Below are positions 25,425-33,676 of a stretch of 64,000 bases of DNA, piece after piece. Under the pieces are notes generated by a model that saw only the letters and a program-made list of their open reading frames with translations, had not been told where the DNA came from and ran no database searches. Numbering within the stretch: the stretch's first letter is position 1; each line of letters opens with the position of its first letter. Source of the stretch: CAZPAH01 sp964584495 (GTDB lineage Bacteria; Krumholzibacteriota; Krumholzibacteriia; Krumholzibacteriales; Krumholzibacteriaceae); contig CAZPAH010000002.1 of NCBI GenBank assembly GCA_964584495.1, positions 18,620 to 82,619 on the forward strand, read 5' to 3'. A program made the position numbers and the translations under genes.

Positions 25425-25784
25425 TTAAAGCTCATCCTCCTCGAGGCATTTGACGAAATTGTTTTTTCCGTCAACCTCGATGAAGATCGGATGAGCCTGG
25501 CCGGAGGACCACGAGAAGGCCATTATATCGACGAGGTCGCCCTTGTTGATCAGGTGGGCGGCGGCCCCGTTCATGCAGATAATCCCCGATCCCCTCCCGC
25601 CTTTGATCACGTAGGTTTCAAGCCTCTTACCGTTTGTGCGGTCGACGACATGAACGTTCTCATGCTCGCTGAGATTGGCGCGATCGATCAGATCTTCATC
25701 AATCGTGATGGACCCCACGTATCTCAGGTCGGCTTGTGTGATCTTGGCTTTGAGGATCATCGATTTTAACAAAAGGCGTTTCAT
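25425..25784 (-). CDS. panD: Aspartate 1-decarboxylase
   Basis: 119 residues matching PanD throughout: KAKITQADLRYVGSITID near the N-terminus, with the GS bond at which the proenzyme cleaves itself to make the pyruvoyl cofactor, then NGKRLETYVI, GSGIICMNGAAAHL and GDLVDIMAF. It converts L-aspartate to beta-alanine for pantothenate and CoA synthesis in the cytoplasm. An AGGAG site 7 bp before the ATG supports the start. panB and panC are not in the window; its neighbour is a site-2 protease. Confidence 0.95.
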   Translation of the reverse strand: MKRLLLKSMILKAKITQADLRYVGSITIDEDLIDRANLSEHENVHVVDRTNGKRLETYVIKGGRGSGIICMNGAAAHLINKGDLVDIMAFSWSSGQAHPIFIEVDGKNNFVKCLEEDEL

Positions 25785-25962
25785 GGAGTTCTCCTATTGC
25801 CGTGCGAACGCGGCGTCGTCACGGGCTCGAATCAACGCGTGTTTCGTATTATACCAGATCGACCGCTTGATTTCATCTATATTCTGCCTTTCGGCCTGCC
25901 TTTCGGAGCAAATCGTATTTCGAATGAGGTACGCAAAGACCGCACGAGCTCGAGCGGCCGGC

Positions 25963-27183
25963 TTATCCCCTCATCCTGTTGAAGCCGAGAAGATAGAGCA
26001 TTAGATATTTCATTTTGAAAAGGCGCATTTTCCAGGCGGAACCTTCCCTCCCCGCGAATCTATCCAGGGTCGCGATGAAAAAAGCCGGATCGATGCGCTT
26101 GGTTATCTGCCGCCCCTTCCATAACCATGGGGAACAGCAGCCGATCCTGTTGATCTCCGACGGCTCCTGGCCGAAAACATTTTTCCTGTCAGGGTCCCAG
26201 AAGTGGGTCGTTGTCGCGAGATATCCGGCTTCCCGGGCGATCATTCTTGCTACGGGGCCGATCCCGCCGCCCGGCCAGCACAGAAAATCGATGGTGGTTC
26301 CCAATCCCGACGACAGGATCTCACGGGACCCGGCCAGCTCGTCGCGGACTCGCCTCTCGAATTCCCCGTCCGTCTCCATCCTCCCCCCTTCACCTGCCAC
26401 CTTCGAGAGATCATCGAGCTCCGAACGCCAGCCGTGCCGCTCGAAAAACTCCGGCCCACCGTTCTCCGCCACATGGCGAACCAGCCTTCCGGTAAGATCG
26501 CGGTCCTCGAAATAGCGCTTTCCCGAAAGAGACTTGCCGTGACTGTATATGGGCGTTCCGTATGGGATTTCCTTTCCGATGTCGAGATTCATGTACTCGT
26601 GCTTTCTTCCGGGAAAGAGATTCCAGAAAAGCCAGGGCGGGGTTGCATATCCCTCGATCCCGCGGGGTCTGTGATAATCGAGTATCTCGGGGCCGTCGAA
26701 ATACCAGGTATGTGTTTTCGCGTGGGACTGTATTTCGATATGCCCCGAAGCAGTCATTTCCTTCATTTCCGCCCAGGAAAGAAACCCCGTCGCTCTTAGA
26801 TCATCCTCTACCATGAGGCCGTTCCAACAATCCTCGATCGTCGGCCGCCTGCCGGCATAGGGATCTATAAAATCGGTCGTCATCCAGATGACGCCGCGAT
26901 GGCCGTACTTCTTGAGAAGCGGGTATGCGTATACCCAGTTGTCGAGATATCCGTCGTCGAAGGTGAGCACCACGGGCTTCTCGGGCAGCGGCGCGCCCGT
27001 TTTCATATGATCGTGCAGCCGGGCGAGCGTGATCGCCGTCCATCCCTCATCCCTGAGCATCCTCATCTGCCCTTCGAAGACGTCGAGCGGGATAACGAGG
27101 TGGTTCCATATCCAATCGGGGTGTTCCGGACCCACACCGTGGTACATTACTACCGGAATCCCTGCCGGTCCGCTACTCTTCAT
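25963..27183 (-). CDS. Polysaccharide deacetylase (NodB-type) family protein
   Basis: 406 residues. The N-terminal 180 carry NodB motifs: VVMYHGVG, VVLTFDDGYLDN (the catalytic Asp-Asp), GVIWMTTDFI and IEIQSHAKTH (metal-binding His). Such enzymes remove acetyl groups from N-acetyl sugars in glycans. The C-terminal half is longer than usual and includes FLCWPGGGIGPVARMIAREAGYLATTT, the late deacetylase strand (first part quoted). There is no signal peptide. The start codon overlaps the end of the upstream GT4 gene by 11 bp, so the pair works on the same glycan. Confidence 0.85.
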   Translation of the reverse strand: MKSSGPAGIPVVMYHGVGPEHPDWIWNHLVIPLDVFEGQMRMLRDEGWTAITLARLHDHMKTGAPLPEKPVVLTFDDGYLDNWVYAYPLLKKYGHRGVIWMTTDFIDPYAGRRPTIEDCWNGLMVEDDLRATGFLSWAEMKEMTASGHIEIQSHAKTHTWYFDGPEILDYHRPRGIEGYATPPWLFWNLFPGRKHEYMNLDIGKEIPYGTPIYSHGKSLSGKRYFEDRDLTGRLVRHVAENGGPEFFERHGWRSELDDLSKVAGEGGRMETDGEFERRVRDELAGSREILSSGLGTTIDFLCWPGGGIGPVARMIAREAGYLATTTHFWDPDRKNVFGQEPSEINRIGCCSPWLWKGRQITKRIDPAFFIATLDRFAGREGSAWKMRLFKMKYLMLYLLGFNRMRG

Positions 27184-28351
27184 TCCATCCCCCGGTCTCC
27201 GTCCCTTTACCGGGCCGGCCCTTCCCCCGGTACAATTCGAGATAAAGTTTCCCCACCCTATCCGCCACGCTCCTCATGCCGTAGCCGGCCTCTATATCGG
27301 CGGCCGCTTTTCGACCTAGGCGCGCGGAAAGATCCGGCTCGGCCAGAACCCTCTCCATCGCCTCTGAGAGGGCCCCCGCATCGCCCGGCGGAACGAGCAT
27401 GCCGTTTCCGCCACTCTCTATAGTCTCGGGGATCCCCCCAACCGCCGTCGCGACGACCGCTTTGCCGGCGGCCATCGCTTCCAGCATCGAGACGGGAAGC
27501 CCTTCGCGGATGGATGATAATACAAACAGATCGGCCGCTTCAAGAAGGTCGGGGATATCACGCCTCGATCCCGGCAGGACGAAACTCCCCTCCAATCCGA
27601 GTTCCGCAGCCTTCGCCAGTATCTCATCCCGGCGGGGACCGTCCCCGGCGATAACGCATCTCGCTTCGGGAACCTTCTTCTTCAAGATCGAGAAGCTCTC
27701 CGCCAGGAGGGTGTAATTCTTCTCCTCGACAAGCCTCCCCGCAGAGAAGATCAGCCTGTCTTCTTCTCCCCATCCGAACTCACTCATCACGGCGGCTTTT
27801 CCCTTTCCGCCTCCCGCGAAAGATGCGGGATCGACGGCGTTGGGGATATAGATCAATTTCCCGGCGGGTGTCTTCTCCCTGTCCCTCCTGATTTCGAGGA
27901 TATCCCTGCTTACGCATATCCGCATATCGGTAATCCGGTTGAGCAGCCTCTCCATGAGAAGGTAGGCCCTGCCCTTCCACAACCCCTTGCCGTGTTCCGT
28001 CGTCACGAGCACCGGTACCCGGGCCGCCCGCGCCGCCAATCTCCCCACCACGTCGGCGAGCACCAGGTGACAGTGCACTACATCGAATCGGCCTTTCCTC
28101 AAGAAACGCACAAGCCTGTAAAACGCCGCCGGGAAAAATCTCATTCTGAAATCGAGGAAAAGTACCGTTTCGACAACGCCTGCGGCCTCCGCCTCCATCT
28201 CCCTGTCACCCCGCTTGAAAAGACAGAGGGACACCGACAGCCTGTCCCTGTCCAGATGCTTCAACAATTCCAGGACCTGAACTTCCGCCCCCCCGATATG
28301 AAAACGCGGAAGCAGGACGCAGACCTTCAGCTTTCTTCCGGATTCTATCAA
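27173..28351 (-). CDS. Family 4 glycosyltransferase
   Basis: About 392 residues with a GT-B fold. The N-terminal half has KVCVLLPRFHIGGAEVQVLEL and FDVVHCHLVLADVVG. The C-terminal half has LIFSAGRLVEEKNYTLL, CVIAGDGPRRDEI, VLPGSRRDIPDLLEAADLF, then REGLPVSMLEAMAAGKAVVAT (the E-x7-E donor motif) and NGMLVPPGD. The start is placed at a TTG (28351), because GGAGGG lies 5 bp before it and the product then begins just before the first beta strand. A longer frame opens at 28435 without a ribosome site. It overlaps the deacetylase gene. Confidence 0.85.
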   Translation of the reverse strand: MIESGRKLKVCVLLPRFHIGGAEVQVLELLKHLDRDRLSVSLCLFKRGDREMEAEAAGVVETVLFLDFRMRFFPAAFYRLVRFLRKGRFDVVHCHLVLADVVGRLAARAARVPVLVTTEHGKGLWKGRAYLLMERLLNRITDMRICVSRDILEIRRDREKTPAGKLIYIPNAVDPASFAGGGKGKAAVMSEFGWGEEDRLIFSAGRLVEEKNYTLLAESFSILKKKVPEARCVIAGDGPRRDEILAKAAELGLEGSFVLPGSRRDIPDLLEAADLFVLSSIREGLPVSMLEAMAAGKAVVATAVGGIPETIESGGNGMLVPPGDAGALSEAMERVLAEPDLSARLGRKAAADIEAGYGMRSVADRVGKLYLELYRGKGRPGKGTETGGWNEE

Positions 28352-28494
28352 TCTCACCCTCCACGCACGGTTAAAGCGCCCCCCGTAGGGGGCTGCCGCA
28401 TCAGGCGAGTAATGATACCCCCGCTCACGGTTCAATCAAAGGTTTTTCGCGGCGGCACCGGTATCACCGTGAATCCAGAGCGGGAAATAATAGG

Positions 28495-28521
28495 AAAAGG
28501 CCGCGACATCCCATCGCGGCC
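28495..28521 (-). terminator. Intrinsic terminator after the beta-barrel gene
   Basis: On the minus strand GGCCGCGA pairs with TCGCGGCC across a 7-nt loop and is followed by TTTT. It lies 60 bp after the stop codon of the beta-barrel gene at 28582. Confidence 0.65.
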
Positions 28522-28581
28522 CTGTAACCACGCCTCGCCGGCGACGTACTCTTGCCCGGGAACCGGAGAAAACGCCGCGTT

Positions 28582-29265
28582 CTAGAACTCGTAGCCGAAA
28601 AGGAGACCGAAACCGATATTCTTCGTCTCCTCCTCTTCCAAAACCTGTGTTTCGGCGATGCCGTTAATATGTCCCGAAGCAGTGCCCCCGCTGATTATCT
28701 TGGCGAAACCGAGGTTGAACCTCCCGTCGACGAGGATATTTCCTCCCCCGATCCCGTACGCGAAGCCGAAGCCGAAGACGAAGCCGAAGTCGGCGCTGCT
28801 CATGACATCCTTCATGTCGAAAGAGCCGTTGACCTGCTGCCCGAACTGTTCCCCCTCTAGCTTCATGTCTGCGCTTAGAAGTATGCCGACATCCGGTCCA
28901 ATGAAAAAGGAAGTGCAGAATCCGCTCTCCGTCGGAATCGAGTATTTCGCCAGTATCGGTATGTCGAGATAGTTGTACTCACCGGTGAACTTGAGCGCCC
29001 CGAAAGGCAGGAACATGATCTCGCCCTCGCATCCCTTCATCGTGTAGAGGAACTCCGGCTGAACGCTGAAATTCTTCGTGAAAGCGTAATTCGCGAAGGC
29101 TCCGCCCACCCATCCGTTCTTGAAAGCGGTGTCGTCCCAGCCGAGCGGAACGGTCGTGATATTGGCCGAGTATATTCCGCCCTTGGCACCGAAGGATAGC
29201 TCGCCGGCCGCAGCGGCCGTATTCAGCATCATCAAAACCGCGAGTAAAGAGATTATCCGTTTCAT
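28582..29265 (-). CDS. Outer-membrane beta-barrel protein (PorT/OmpW-like size)
   Basis: About 227 residues. A signal peptide (MKRIISLLAVLMMLNTAAAAG) is followed by alternating beta strands such as LSFGAKGGI, VGGAFANYAF, FSVQPEFLYTMKG, YLDIPILAKYSI, FFIGPDVGILL and FGFGFAYGIG, ending with aromatic FGLLFGYEF, which fits the C-terminal recognition signal for barrel assembly. About eight strands are likely. The phrase YLDIPILAKY is typical of the PorT/OMP_b-brl family. The ATG at 29265 has GGAGAGG upstream, and an in-frame start further up lacks a signal peptide. The gene has its own terminator. Confidence 0.8.
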   Translation of the reverse strand: MKRIISLLAVLMMLNTAAAAGELSFGAKGGIYSANITTVPLGWDDTAFKNGWVGGAFANYAFTKNFSVQPEFLYTMKGCEGEIMFLPFGALKFTGEYNYLDIPILAKYSIPTESGFCTSFFIGPDVGILLSADMKLEGEQFGQQVNGSFDMKDVMSSADFGFVFGFGFAYGIGGGNILVDGRFNLGFAKIISGGTASGHINGIAETQVLEEEETKNIGFGLLFGYEF

Positions 29266-29701
29266 CAATTCATCCTCTCCGGGAAAATATCCAATAGCCC
29301 TTCGATTACGCAACAACTGCGTATCCACCCTTATCGCCCTCTCGAGATCACCCCCTCGTCATACTGCCTCCGATATAAGGTCGTCGGCCTTTATCCTAAA
29401 ATATATATTTACTCGTCCGCCACAAAATAATAAAGGCCCGTAGAAATTTCCACAGTGTCCGTTGACAGTCGGCGCACCCCGCTTCCCGCTCCGTAAAATC
29501 AAGGCCTAAAAGCCGAAATCCACAGCCAACACGGCCGTTATGGAATCTCATGATCTAAGATACAGATTTTTCGGATCGATCTCAAACAAAACTTGCAGAT
29601 TGGCACCAGGTTTGCACGAATCCCCCACGGTTCAGCATGACACAAAAAAATTACGGATTTCATTGCACAGGGTGGCCGATTTCTACCGATAGGAGGCTCC
29701 G
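29266..29701. other. Divergent intergenic region with sigma-54 promoter
   Basis: 436 bp between the beta-barrel gene (-) and the SPFH operon (+). AT-rich tracts at 29395-29440 probably hold the minus-strand promoter. The sigma-54 element (29601-29616) lies at the right. The 140 bp upstream of it contain partial inverted repeats (ATCTCATGATC near 29547 and CGGATCGATC near 29572) that could serve an enhancer-binding protein, but none is a clean match to a known site. Confidence 0.5.
29601..29616 (+). promoter_or_regulatory. Sigma-54 promoter of the SPFH/zinc-ribbon operon
   Basis: TGGCACCAGGTTTGCA matches the sigma-54 consensus TGGCAC-N5-TTGCA at every fixed base. The GG (29602-29603) and GC (29614-29615) are 12 bp apart, as required at -24/-12. 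Transcription would begin near 29627, leaving a leader of about 75 nt before the SPFH start codon. Confidence 0.8.
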
Positions 29702-30859
29702 ATGTCACAATTCATGGAAGTACTGGAATGGTTCGATCTAACGGGAGAAGAGATAGTGCACAGGATCCCGCCCGAGGGATCGGCGGAGATCAAGATGGGG
29801 GCCCAGCTCATCGTCAGGGACAACCAGGCATCGGTATTCTTCAAGGACGGCAAGGGACTCGATATTTTCGGCGCTGGACGTCACACCCTTACAACGAAGA
29901 ACCTTCCGATATTGACCAAAATCCTCGCCCTCCCCTGGGGATTCAAGAGCCCGTTCAGGGCGGAAGTGTATTTCGTCAACATGAAGTGCTTCCTCGATCA
30001 GAAATGGGGCACGAAAGACCCCGTCGCTTTCAAGGACAGCAAGCTGGGGCTCGTCAGGCTGAGGGCTTTCGGCATCTACACGTTCAAGATCACCGAGCCG
30101 GTCCTCTTCATAAACACGGTCGTGGGGACTCAGGGCGTCTATACGAGCGAGATGATAGGCAACTACCTGCGCGACGTCATCGTCGCCCGGATAAACGATC
30201 TGTTCGGCGAGAAGCTCGACACCATCTTCGATCTTCCGCAGAATTACGACGAGCTGGCGATGGAGATAAAGGAACGCCTCGTAAACGATTTTTCCAAGTA
30301 TGGAATGGAGTTAAACGATTTCTTCATCAACTCGATAACCCCCCCTCCCGAGGTCCAGAAAATGATCGACGAGAGAAGTGGACTCGAGGCGGTGGGAAAT
30401 CTCGATGATTTCTTCAAGTTCAAGGCGGCCAAGGCGATGGGCGATGCCGCTTCATCCGGCGGTTCGGGAGCGACCGGCTCCGCCGCCTCGGGCGGCATGG
30501 GGATCGGCGTCGGGGCCGGTCTCGGGATGATGATCCCCGGGATGCTTGCGAAGAGCGCACAGCCGGGTTCGGCGGGGACGGCCACCGCCTCGGGCAGCGG
30601 CCTCCAATGTCCGAAATGCCACAATGAAATAGACGAGGAGTCGCGCTTCTGCCGGAACTGCGGAACGCAGATCGTAGTGATGAACCGTTGCCCCGAGTGC
30701 CGGAGCGAACTACCGCCCGGGGCGAAATTCTGCTCGAATTGCGGCAGCAGACTCGGAGCGGAATTGAACTGTCCTCACTGCGGCGCCAAGCTGCCTCCCG
30801 GCACCAAGTTCTGCACGAATTGCGGGGAAAAGGTGGATAAAGAGGACGATGCAGGTTAA
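29702..30859 (+). CDS. SPFH-domain protein with three C-terminal zinc ribbons (YdjI-like)
   Basis: 385 residues. Residues about 1-250 are an SPFH/virion-core-like domain (FDLTGEEIVHRIPPEG, KMGAQLIVRDNQASVFFKDG, YFVNMKCFLDQKWGTKDPVAFKD, FGIYTFKIT). There is no membrane anchor. A Gly/Ala/Ser-rich linker (about 250-300) leads to three zinc ribbons with paired knuckles: CPKCHNE/CRNCGTQ, CPECRSE/CSNCGSR and CPHCGAK/CTNCGEK. The domain order is that of Bacillus YdjI, which joins YdjGH and PspA in a membrane-stress complex. AGGAGG before the ATG is strong. It heads four overlapping genes behind a sigma-54 promoter. Confidence 0.88.
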   Translation: MSQFMEVLEWFDLTGEEIVHRIPPEGSAEIKMGAQLIVRDNQASVFFKDGKGLDIFGAGRHTLTTKNLPILTKILALPWGFKSPFRAEVYFVNMKCFLDQKWGTKDPVAFKDSKLGLVRLRAFGIYTFKITEPVLFINTVVGTQGVYTSEMIGNYLRDVIVARINDLFGEKLDTIFDLPQNYDELAMEIKERLVNDFSKYGMELNDFFINSITPPPEVQKMIDERSGLEAVGNLDDFFKFKAAKAMGDAASSGGSGATGSAASGGMGIGVGAGLGMMIPGMLAKSAQPGSAGTATASGSGLQCPKCHNEIDEESRFCRNCGTQIVVMNRCPECRSELPPGAKFCSNCGSRLGAELNCPHCGAKLPPGTKFCTNCGEKVDKEDDAG

Positions 30860-31553
30860 ATGCAGCCTCTGCGGAGGCGAAAACGAGCTACATCCAGGAC
30901 AGCAGATGCTGTTTTGCGTCTACTGCGGATCCTCACTCGCGATAGGCGGCGGAGAAAAGAGCGAACATCTGATTCTCCCGCACAAGAGGAACGACCGGAT
31001 CGCCGAAGAGGCCCTCCGGTCTTTCCTGGCAGGGAGGGGGCTCGCGCGTCCCCGCGAGATCGAGACCGGATTTTCCTATATCCCGTATACCACGGGCGAA
31101 GACGATAAGGGCCGCCCCGTGCTTTTGCCCGCTTCCCGAGAGGCGGATCCGACCGGCGTTCTCGCTTTTCCCCCAGCCGGCAACTACCGCTATTTCGATG
31201 AAGAGGCGGCCGGAAAAGAAACGATCGTACAGCCCGGCGGTGAAATTCCGCGCGGCGTCAAGATGCTTCATCTCCCCGTATACGAGATCTCGTACCGGGC
31301 CGGGGGTGGCAGGTGGAAAGCAGCCGTGATGGGCGAGAGCCTTTTCGTCTACGCCGACGAGTTCCCGCCGGCTCAAACCGCCCCTTTGAGCGCAACCAAC
31401 ATGCTCGCCGCCTCTTGTCTCTTTGTTCTTTACCTCTTCGCGGGGAGATTGGGTCACGGCTGGGCGGGACGCCTGCTGGTGACTTCGGCGGCGGCCGCGC
31501 TCGGATTCGTCGGATTCACTATCCGCAGAAGGATATTCGATGGTAGAAGATAA
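30849..31553 (+). CDS. Zinc-ribbon membrane protein (YdjG-like)
   Basis: 234 residues. An N-terminal zinc ribbon (CSLCGGE ... CVYCGSS) is followed by a soluble region and then two hydrophobic helices (about residues 182-200 and 207-223) with a basic tail. The middle contains a strand motif MLHLPVYEISYRAGG that recurs in the next two proteins. The N-terminal ribbon facing the cytoplasm and the helical hairpin suggest a membrane platform for the SPFH partner. The start codon overlaps the SPFH gene by 11 bp. No catalytic motif is seen. Confidence 0.7.
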   Translation: MQVKCSLCGGENELHPGQQMLFCVYCGSSLAIGGGEKSEHLILPHKRNDRIAEEALRSFLAGRGLARPREIETGFSYIPYTTGEDDKGRPVLLPASREADPTGVLAFPPAGNYRYFDEEAAGKETIVQPGGEIPRGVKMLHLPVYEISYRAGGGRWKAAVMGESLFVYADEFPPAQTAPLSATNMLAASCLFVLYLFAGRLGHGWAGRLLVTSAAAALGFVGFTIRRRIFDGRR

Positions 31554-32586
31554 TTCAGCGGTGATCGAGACCGGGAGGCGGAATGCCTCGGTCCCCTCCG
31601 AACAAGCCGGCGGAGCTTCGCGCGAGACGATAGGAGTGAACTGCCCCTCCTGCGGGGGATCGCTCCGCCTCCACGAGGGAGAGAGAAGCCTCGAGTGCGA
31701 ATACTGCGGCTCGGCCCTTTTCGTCACCTGCCCCAAGGGGGTCAAGAGATTCATTCTTCCGCCGGCGATATCAGCGGGTAAAGCGAGGATGGCCGCGCTT
31801 CATCACCTTACGGAGAAGACGAACGGCAGGGTAAAGGCCCGCCACGCCTCGATAATCGACCTCCGCCTCATACACGTCCCCTTCTGGCGCATGCACGGCA
31901 AGCTGACCGGATGGATCGCCGGCGACATGACCAGCCAGAAGGAGGTCCAAACGGTAACGCCCACGATAAACGGAGTCCAGGTCAAGACAACCTACCAGGA
32001 GGAGAAGCATCCTTTCTCCAAGCTGATATTCAAGGAGGTCGACTGGTCGTCGCCTGCCTGCTCGGTCCGCCACCTGGGACTGCAGGGGATATCCCTCAAG
32101 GCGCGATTCCTCAAGTGGGATGTGTTCGACCATAAGATGACGGAAGAACTGAACACCGCCCTTCCCATGAAACCGGTCCGGCGGGCCGAAAGAGAGGGGT
32201 TCCAATACCTGTCACGCCTTTCCATGCCGACCGGCTCGAACGTCCGCGGCTCGAGGTTTCACCTATTCGGCAACACCCTTTCGCTGTACTACTACCCAGT
32301 ATACATCCTCCGTTACAGGCACAGGGGGATGATTCACGCGATCACCATAGACGGCGGCGACGGACGGATAATCCGTGGCGATATTCCTAAGAGGAAGCTG
32401 ATAGATTCGAGATCCCTCTTTTTCATCCCAGCCGGAATCGCCTTCCTCGCGTCCACCTGGTTTCCGCTCATTTTTATTGCCGCAGCCGGAGTATACGCCT
32501 GGGACTCTTTCCAGGCATCCGCATTCGAGCCTCCGCACAGGTGGCTGCTGGGGCGTCTCGATGACTGGTTCGGGGGTGAGATGTAG
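31540..32586 (+). CDS. Zinc-ribbon membrane protein (YdjH/YdjG-like)
   Basis: 348 residues. After a 33-residue polar lead comes a zinc ribbon (CPSCGGS ... CEYCGSA), closely similar to that of the preceding protein. A long soluble beta-rich part contains HVPFWRMHGKLTGWI and YYYPVYILRYRHRG, variants of the P-[VF]-[WY] strand motif shared with its neighbours. One or two hydrophobic helices follow (about residues 300-323), then a Trp-rich tail. It overlaps the upstream gene by 14 bp and ends 1 bp before the next start, so the four proteins are produced together and probably form one complex. Confidence 0.7.
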   Translation: MVEDNSAVIETGRRNASVPSEQAGGASRETIGVNCPSCGGSLRLHEGERSLECEYCGSALFVTCPKGVKRFILPPAISAGKARMAALHHLTEKTNGRVKARHASIIDLRLIHVPFWRMHGKLTGWIAGDMTSQKEVQTVTPTINGVQVKTTYQEEKHPFSKLIFKEVDWSSPACSVRHLGLQGISLKARFLKWDVFDHKMTEELNTALPMKPVRRAEREGFQYLSRLSMPTGSNVRGSRFHLFGNTLSLYYYPVYILRYRHRGMIHAITIDGGDGRIIRGDIPKRKLIDSRSLFFIPAGIAFLASTWFPLIFIAAAGVYAWDSFQASAFEPPHRWLLGRLDDWFGGEM

Positions 32587-32587
32587 G

Positions 32588-33418
32588 ATGGACGGAAAGA
32601 TCGGCGTGAAGGTCCTAAGGTGCGAAGAGTGCGGAACGCCGTTGCCCGTTATGGGCAGGTTCGTGACCTTTCAGTGCCCTACCTGCTTCCGGTTTTGGAT
32701 CATAAACTCCGACAGGCTGGCCCCTCTTGCCGTTTACAGAGCCCCCCTTCCCGAAGGTTACGAGGGAGATCCCCTGCTTCTCCCCTTCTGGATGATCGAG
32801 ATAGAGAAGGAGGAGTTGCGTGGAAGAATAGATTCGTCGCTCGCCAGGCTCAACGAGGCAGCCATGATCATCGCCGGAAAGAGCCTTGAGGAGAGCCGGG
32901 CCCAGGTCGAGATAACTACCGGCGAGATCGAGGGAGATCCCAGCCCGGGCGCCAAAACGGCGATGATAGGCGACGCCGTGCGCGTCAAGAAATCCGTCTC
33001 GGACAGCGAGATCAATTTCCTCTTGAGAAAACTGGAAGGCCCGGGTTTCTCGTTCGTATACGTTCCGGCCTTCCATACGGTCAACGGCTTCGCCTACCTC
33101 AAGGTGGGCCGGCTTCTGACAAGGGTCCAGCCCTCGTTCAAGCCGTCAAGGGTCCAGCTGCCCGACAATCCAGTCTACTGTGCTCTGACCGCCGACGACG
33201 CCCTCTCGCTGATCGACTACGTCTTCTTCGCGACCCTTCCCGAATCGATACGGGAATGCGCGGAAATCCTGGAGGATATAGAGCTGCGCCCCGCCTCCCC
33301 CCCCAGGCTTGTGGAATTCCCCTTCGAACAGAGGGGTGCCGACCTGAAAAGCCTTATCGGTGATTTCAACATATCAATAAGGCTTCTCGACGGCTCGGGA
33401 AGGTCTTCGGAGGAATGA
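32588..33418 (+). CDS. Zinc-ribbon protein of the SPFH operon (soluble)
   Basis: About 276 residues. The N-terminal ribbon is CEECGTP ... CPTCFRF. No membrane helix is evident. Strand motifs LLLPFWMIEIEKEEL and FVYVPAFHTVNGFAYLKVG repeat the P-[VF]-[WFA] pattern of the two preceding proteins, so the three are likely paralogues in which this one has lost the anchor. The ATG at 32588 lies 1 bp after the previous stop with GAGATGTAGG as ribosome site; a longer in-frame opening upstream lies inside the preceding gene. Confidence 0.65.
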   Translation: MDGKIGVKVLRCEECGTPLPVMGRFVTFQCPTCFRFWIINSDRLAPLAVYRAPLPEGYEGDPLLLPFWMIEIEKEELRGRIDSSLARLNEAAMIIAGKSLEESRAQVEITTGEIEGDPSPGAKTAMIGDAVRVKKSVSDSEINFLLRKLEGPGFSFVYVPAFHTVNGFAYLKVGRLLTRVQPSFKPSRVQLPDNPVYCALTADDALSLIDYVFFATLPESIRECAEILEDIELRPASPPRLVEFPFEQRGADLKSLIGDFNISIRLLDGSGRSSEE

Positions 33419-33676
33419 TCCTTCCACCGGGTCGGCCCGCTTCGAACCTCTTTACCCCAGATATTTTAGCCCCGGCATAGGCAATAATTTCCCGCGATCT
33501 TGACCGGACCCGCCGCCGGAATGGATCACGGATAGCGGGGATCGTTTAATCCCTTTTGTTTACAGGCTGTTATTTGGGCGTCTCTTTTTGCCCTGGCCGC
33601 CCACCTTTCAGGCAACCTTCTTGCGTTTCGATTCCGCGAGAAGAACGGACAATCAAATACGGGAGATGAAACGGGT

